Assembly: GCA_965206145.1 (NCBI GenBank) | Contig: CBDBIK010000005.1 | Coordinates: 1-64,000 of the forward strand | Reading direction: 5' to 3' | DNA from: CBDBIK01 sp965206145 | GTDB lineage: Bacteria; Pseudomonadota; Alphaproteobacteria; TMED109 | Length of the DNA: 64,000 nt | Part shown: positions 60,502 through 64,000 of the stretch, piece after piece | Position numbering within the stretch: position 1 is the stretch's first letter | Layout: every line of letters begins with the position of its first letter | Notes under the pieces: model-generated | Told to the model about the DNA's origin: nothing | The model's input: only the letters and a program-made list of their open reading frames with translations | Databases searched by the model: none | Position numbers and translations under genes: made by a program

Positions 60502-61179
60502 TTGTTTAACGCAGAAAGTGTGAAAATGCGCGTGAAGATGGGCACAGTTTTGCACCTGGTCGAAGAACCTACCGATTATCGACCCGCCATGGCGCTGGCT
60601 TTGCATGAAGCTCAACTCAGCTGCGCCGCCCAAGTCGTGCGCGATGTCGTGGGGGAGCACCACCCCACAATCTGGTTGTCGGATAGGTGTTTGGCACAGC
60701 AAAACCACGGTTCGAACCACCAGACTTGTCTGGCGCATCTGGCCCGCGATATCGCCTATGCGGTTAATGACCGGGTGCCTGATCGGCTGAAACGGTGGCT
60801 GGAGAGTATGTTCGCATTGACGCACGATATCACCGGTTTTTCCGCCAACGCACTGAAATCCCAAAACGCGCTATGGAAATGCGGCTTGCCTATATTATGT
60901 CCGCCAAGCCTACATGCAAAGTCGCCGAAAAGTGCCGTGCAAAACCGACCAGGGCAAGTCCGCGCCTGCTGACGTTTCTGGACTATTCCGGCGCGGTGGA
61001 CATCACCAACAATGGCTGCGAACGGGCTCTGCGGCCCGCTGTCATCCAACGTAAGGTAACCCAATGGTTTCTACTCCACATGGGATGCTGAGGGCGATTG
61101 TACCGTCCGAACCGTCGTTGATACCGAGAAACCAAACGGACAGTCTCCATTCCAAACCATTCTCACAACGCTAGCATAA
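60502..61179 (+). pseudogene. IS66-family transposase remnant
   Basis: The C-terminal half of an IS66 transposase is spread over several frames: SDRCLAQQNHGSNHQTCLAH, LARDIAYAVND, then LLTFLDYSGAVDITNNGCER with the catalytic E, ALRPAVIQRKVTQ, and GDCTVRTVVDTEKPNGQSPF ending at TAA 61179. At least two frameshifts are present and the N-terminus is gone. Confidence 0.8.
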
Positions 61180-61213
61180 AAACACAGCGTATATTCCACA
61201 CGGGGGTCGGTAA

Positions 61214-61465
61214 TTACAGAAACTCCATCCGCTCATCGCTCAGATTATGCATCGACGCCAATACCAGGATCTTGAACATCGTCACAGCGTCGTAAGGTGG
61301 CCGCCTTCCCTTGGGACGTTCTCCATATCCCGGAACATCGATCAGAACCGGGCGGAATACCTCAAAGTCCACGTGACGATCCAAAGCCTCGGGAGAGTTG
61401 CCTGTCTGCAACAAACGCGCGAGATGGTCACTCAAATCAAATAATCCAGGCTCATGCATCACCAA
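61214..61465 (-). pseudogene. IS5-family transposase, N-terminal fragment
   Basis: The frame reads MHEPGLFDLSDHLARLLQTG, LDRHVDFEVFRPVLIDVPGY and RPPYDAVTMFKILVLASMHN then SDERMEFL, the usual start of IS5-group (IS1031/IS427-like) transposases. The DDE core is missing because the frame ends at 61214. Confidence 0.8.
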
Positions 61466-61528
61466 ATCCTCCCACAGTCAGTGAATCGGAACTCAGGAGA
61501 AAATGCACAGATTTTTAGAGGTTTCCGG

Positions 61529-61823
61529 GTGGTGATCGATAAAAGCAGGGCCAACCTCGCCAAGTTGAATAACATGAACTGCCTGCCCTGTTAAACGGCT
61601 GGTTTGGCTGATTGATATCTTGCAGGTCAAATACCTGAACAACATCATTGAGCAGGATCACAGGTTCATCAAGCAGTTGACCAGACAGATGAAGGACTTT
61701 AAAGCCTTCCTCTCAGCTTGCGCTACACTGAATGACATCGAAGTCGCGCACATGATCCGCAAACAACAATTCGGGCCGTCCGGCCAATCCGCTTTCCGGC
61801 AATTTGCCGCACTCGCTGGATAA
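61529..61823 (+). pseudogene. IS6-family transposase, C-terminal fragment
   Basis: VVIDKSRANLAKLNNMN in one frame, an interruption, then QVKYLNNIIEQDHRFIKQLT and FKAFLSACATLNDIEVAHMI match the second half of IS6 transposases (YLNN..EQDHR with catalytic E). The N-terminus and DNA-binding part are missing. Confidence 0.78.
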
Positions 61824-62310
61824 CTGTGTCCAACGATAGGAGCGATCCCATGCACAACCTCAGTTTGCGACAGAACCCTTTTTGGCTGAAGTGGGTGTTT
61901 TTAGGTCTTTGACAGTTGTCCAGCAGATAACTATCAGGGCAAACCATAGCAAGAATTTCGGTCCAGGAACTGCGCGAAATGGGGTGCCTCAAGAAAATAT
62001 TGATATGGCCCGCCAGACGCAGGCCGTGTAGCGCCGAATGGAGAGCGCAAAGGTGCTTCCTCTGGCCGCAATTCTGGGGGTCACAGAGCCGCGCAAAAAG
62101 CGGGTCAATCCGAACCCGCCTGCCTGTCTGGCAGATCGCGCCATGTGCAAGCGCGGCACCTACGATCAAGCCGCGCTTTTGGCCGCGATCAGTAGGCCTT
62201 GCAGGAAAGCAGCCCTGAACGGGCCGTAAAAGCCCGCACTGCGGCAAGGGCATTGAAGGAACTTAGTGCCACAGAGCAACTCGAATTGGACTTTTTTGGA
62301 GAGGGTGAAC
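61824..62310. other. Region without a supported gene
   Basis: This stretch contains short open frames with no recognised family, for example VLPLAAILGVTEPRKKRVNP, which has protein-like composition but no neighbours that define it. A possible transposon border lies near 61860. Nothing further can be supported. Confidence 0.3.
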
Positions 62311-62679
62311 GTGTCTATCACATTTCAATATCAGGGCGCTGTAACAGAACGCTTAAATTCTACGGCTCCAACCTCTGCGGCTCGTGATCGAGCTTTAGCC
62401 GTACTCTGGCAAATTATCTGGCACCTTGGTTGGCGGGCCTATGAGTGCAACAAAACTGCCGTTGATTTGATCAATGTTATGGGGTACGGTAAAGCTTTAA
62501 TGGCAAGAACAATAGATCTTCTGGAGCAAGTTGGAGAAATCCACCGCATGAAACGGGGCCGTGTGAAGATCATCACCGTGACGCCGGAAGGCGCGTTCAG
62601 GGGAAACGTGAACACCCACGCGAAGATCGTCGAAAAATACAAGCTGGACGTGATCGACGAGAGCAAGGGCGATGACTGA
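62311..62679 (+). CDS. Small winged-helix-like protein
   Basis: A GTG start at 62311 has GAGAGG seven to twelve bases upstream. The 122-residue product (SITFQYQGAVTERLNSTAPT then LAVLWQIIWHLGWRAYECNK and RTIDLLEQVGEIHRMKRGRV) looks like a single winged helix with a beta-wing (KRGRVKIITVTPEG). It may be a plasmid or phage regulator. It overlaps the next gene by eight bases. Confidence 0.55.
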   Translation: MSITFQYQGAVTERLNSTAPTSAARDRALAVLWQIIWHLGWRAYECNKTAVDLINVMGYGKALMARTIDLLEQVGEIHRMKRGRVKIITVTPEGAFRGNVNTHAKIVEKYKLDVIDESKGDD

Positions 62680-62923
62680 AATACCCTTCGACACCATGGC
62701 TGCTGTTCGCCGCCTGCGCGAAACAGGGCTGGACGAACAGCAAGCTGAGGCGATCATAGCCACGGTGCGCGATGGCGTGACTGGCGGAGTCGCAACAAAG
62801 GCTGATGTTGCAAGGTTGGAAACCGAACTCAAATGGATCAAGTCGATCGGTGGGGCTATTCTTGCTGTTCTCATCCTGCCATGGCTGGCTAGACTCATAT
62901 TCGACACCATGCCCGGCCTGTGA
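62672..62923 (+). CDS. DUF1640-like coiled-coil protein with a C-terminal membrane anchor
   Basis: The 83-residue protein reads MTEIPFDTMAAVRRLRETGL, DEQQAEAIIATVRDGVTGGV and ATKADVARLETELKWIKSIG, then a single membrane helix (GAILAVLILPWLARLIF). This is the pattern of small DUF1640/CCDC90-like proteins (TLxxVRRLRExGLxxxQAEAI). Function is unknown. The overlap with the preceding gene suggests an operon. Confidence 0.72.
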   Translation: MTEIPFDTMAAVRRLRETGLDEQQAEAIIATVRDGVTGGVATKADVARLETELKWIKSIGGAILAVLILPWLARLIFDTMPGL

Positions 62924-62953
62924 GCGGGGCCGAGAAAGCCAAGGAATACATGG

Positions 62954-63589
62954 ATGCCTAAAATTATCCAGGCGGCAGTACTATCATTGCCCTACTCCCA
63001 TCCGTCACACTGGCACAGGACTTCGATGCAGGGTGGCAAGCGTACGGAGCGGAAGATTATCAAACCGCTCTAAAAGAAATTAGGCCGCTAGCGGAACAAG
63101 GTAACCGCGAAACGCAGTACTTGCTTGGCAGGATGTACTCCGCAGGAAACGATGTTCCTCAAGGTGATGGTGAAGAGGTGCCTCCGTGGCGTAAAATAAA
63201 TCTTGAAAAAGAGCATCCTTGGTTGAGAAAAGCTGCCGAGCAGGGTAATAAATTCTCGCAATATAAACTTGGCAGGATGTACTATGAAGGCAAAGGTACT
63301 CCACAAAATTACGCCAAGGCAGGACGATGGTTTCTAAAGGCTGCGGAGCAGGATAACAGGGATGCACAAGCGCTACTTGGCAGGATGCGCGGCAAAACAG
63401 GCAAGGGTGTACCATAAAGATTACGTGCTTGCGCATATATGGTCGAATATTGCGGCCGCAAAGGGAGTGAAAAACGCTCAAAAAATCAGAGGAATCATTG
63501 CCGGAAAAATGACACTGACTGATATAGAAATCGCTCAGAAAATAGCCGGCGAATGTTTGGAAAGCGGCTATAAAAACTGCGGGTATTGA
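62954..63589 (+). pseudogene. Secreted Sel1-repeat protein, frameshifted at both ends
   Basis: An ATG at 62954 starts MPKIIQAA; a shift is needed to enter TIIALLPSVTLAQDFDAGWQ, a signal peptide, then EDYQTALKEIRPLAEQGNRE and two Sel1 repeats (QYLLGRMYSAGNDVPQG, KYKLGRMYYEGKGTPQNYAK, WFLKAAEQDNRDAQALLGRM). A second shift near 63390 joins YHKDYVLAHIWSNIAAAKGV and MTLTDIEIAQKIAGECLESG. Sel1 proteins act as adaptors in the envelope or secretion. With one base restored at each site the protein is complete, so sequencing error is possible. Confidence 0.68.
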
Positions 63590-63647
63590 GAATTTTTGAA
63601 AATTTAGGCAGTTAAAATCGCCATCATCATTTGGAATTTTCCGCATC

Positions 63648-63854
63648 GTGGTGTCCAGAGAGATTCACAAATTTTTTCGGGCAAAAATTTATGCGAAGCC
63701 GTGGCAGACCATCGCTAAGACCCACAGCAGCAGCAAGGACACCAACCTGACTTCGGGTGATTTCCGCAACTGGTGCACTGCTAAGAACATCCCGCATGAC
63801 GGTCCGAAGGTTGAACGCCAGTTTGAGACGTTTTGCAAAGGCATGAGCCTTTAA
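63648..63854 (+). CDS. Small hypothetical frame
   Basis: A 68-codon frame starts MVSREIHKFFRAKIYAKPWQ and ends FETFCKGMSL. It has normal composition but no recognised family, and the start has no clear ribosome site. It may be the 3' end of a longer gene. The next gene starts 25 bases after its stop. Confidence 0.3.
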   Translation: MVSREIHKFFRAKIYAKPWQTIAKTHSSSKDTNLTSGDFRNWCTAKNIPHDGPKVERQFETFCKGMSL

Positions 63855-63879
63855 CACAAAGCTAACAAGGAAAAATGAT

Positions 63880-64000
63880 ATGACCGAAAACGTGACAAAC
63901 GAACTCATCCTAAAGCACCTGAAATCCATCCAAACAAAGCTCACCAGCGTGGATAATCGGCTAGGCAATCTCGAAACAGATGTGCGAGCCATCAAGGGGC
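63880..64000 (+). CDS. Coiled-coil protein, 3' end outside the window
   Basis: The frame opens with ATG at 63880, after AAGG eleven bases upstream, and reads MTENVTNELILKHLKSIQTK, LTSVDNRLGNLETDVRAIKG to the edge. The heptad pattern and the L-x-x-V-x-x-R-L-x-x-L-E spacing indicate a coiled coil, as in small phage- or plasmid-encoded proteins. Only 40 codons are visible. Confidence 0.55.
   Translation, partial: MTENVTNELILKHLKSIQTKLTSVDNRLGNLETDVRAIKG

Overview
The window comes from a GC-rich Gram-negative bacterium, most likely an alphaproteobacterium. That placement is an inference from the style of the alphaproteobacterial small proteins and phage-type genes and from the Rhodobacteraceae-like copper oxidase cluster; no rRNA or species marker is present. 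It is an accessory region, dense in broken insertion sequences, restriction-modification (R-M) genes, toxin-antitoxin and Fic genes and prophage debris, around a small conserved core (about 22.9-30 kb) that holds redox proteins, a Gld-type ABC operon and a tRNA-Ser.

Layout. 1-12.7 kb: one giant minus-strand surface protein (at least 4236 codons, running off the left edge) with a signal peptide, Ig-like and PKD-like modules, 111-residue cadherin-like repeats and thirteen 118-residue Calx-beta repeats. An 11-G tract lies inside its coding sequence and a 14-G tract lies upstream. 13-22.6 kb: a decayed defence island containing a PaeR7I-type R-M system (methylase intact, endonuclease frameshifted), an OLD-like ATPase/nuclease with two lesions, a HEPN-like protein, and a methyltransferase-HNH fusion switched out of frame by a 14-G tract. 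22.9-30 kb: EVE protein, ferredoxin, thioredoxin-like protein, SDR, the gldA-gldF-gldG-DUF4340 operon and tRNA-Ser(CGA). 30-35.3 kb: hipBA, an IS1380 remnant, and a compact candidate R-M locus (D12-class adenine methylase divergent from a controller-like XRE gene and a probable endonuclease).

35.5-51.9 kb is a nested inverted structure. Outer arms carry IS21 derivatives, a DUF4011-helicase fragment and a Uma2-family gene. Inner arms are IS1634-family remnants. In the centre is a copper-handling operon (His-rich protein, small lipoprotein, TolC-type channel, multicopper oxidase, cupredoxin-CusF fusion, cytochrome c). A third Uma2 gene follows. 52-54.4 kb: remnants of a type I R-M operon (hsdM tail, fic, broken hsdS). 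54.4-60.4 kb: a degraded Mu/GTA-like prophage interleaved with an exonuclease I fragment, an intact Fic protein, a secreted nuclease and a parDE module with a clear palindromic operator. 60.5-64 kb: IS66, IS5 and IS6 scraps, then small genes including a Sel1-repeat protein broken at both ends.

Two themes recur. Long G homopolymers sit at a surface adhesin and at a DNA methyltransferase, as expected for contingency (phase-variable) loci. Many other genes carry one-base lesions, often in short homopolymers, which means either real genome decay or residual sequencing error; read-level data would separate these.
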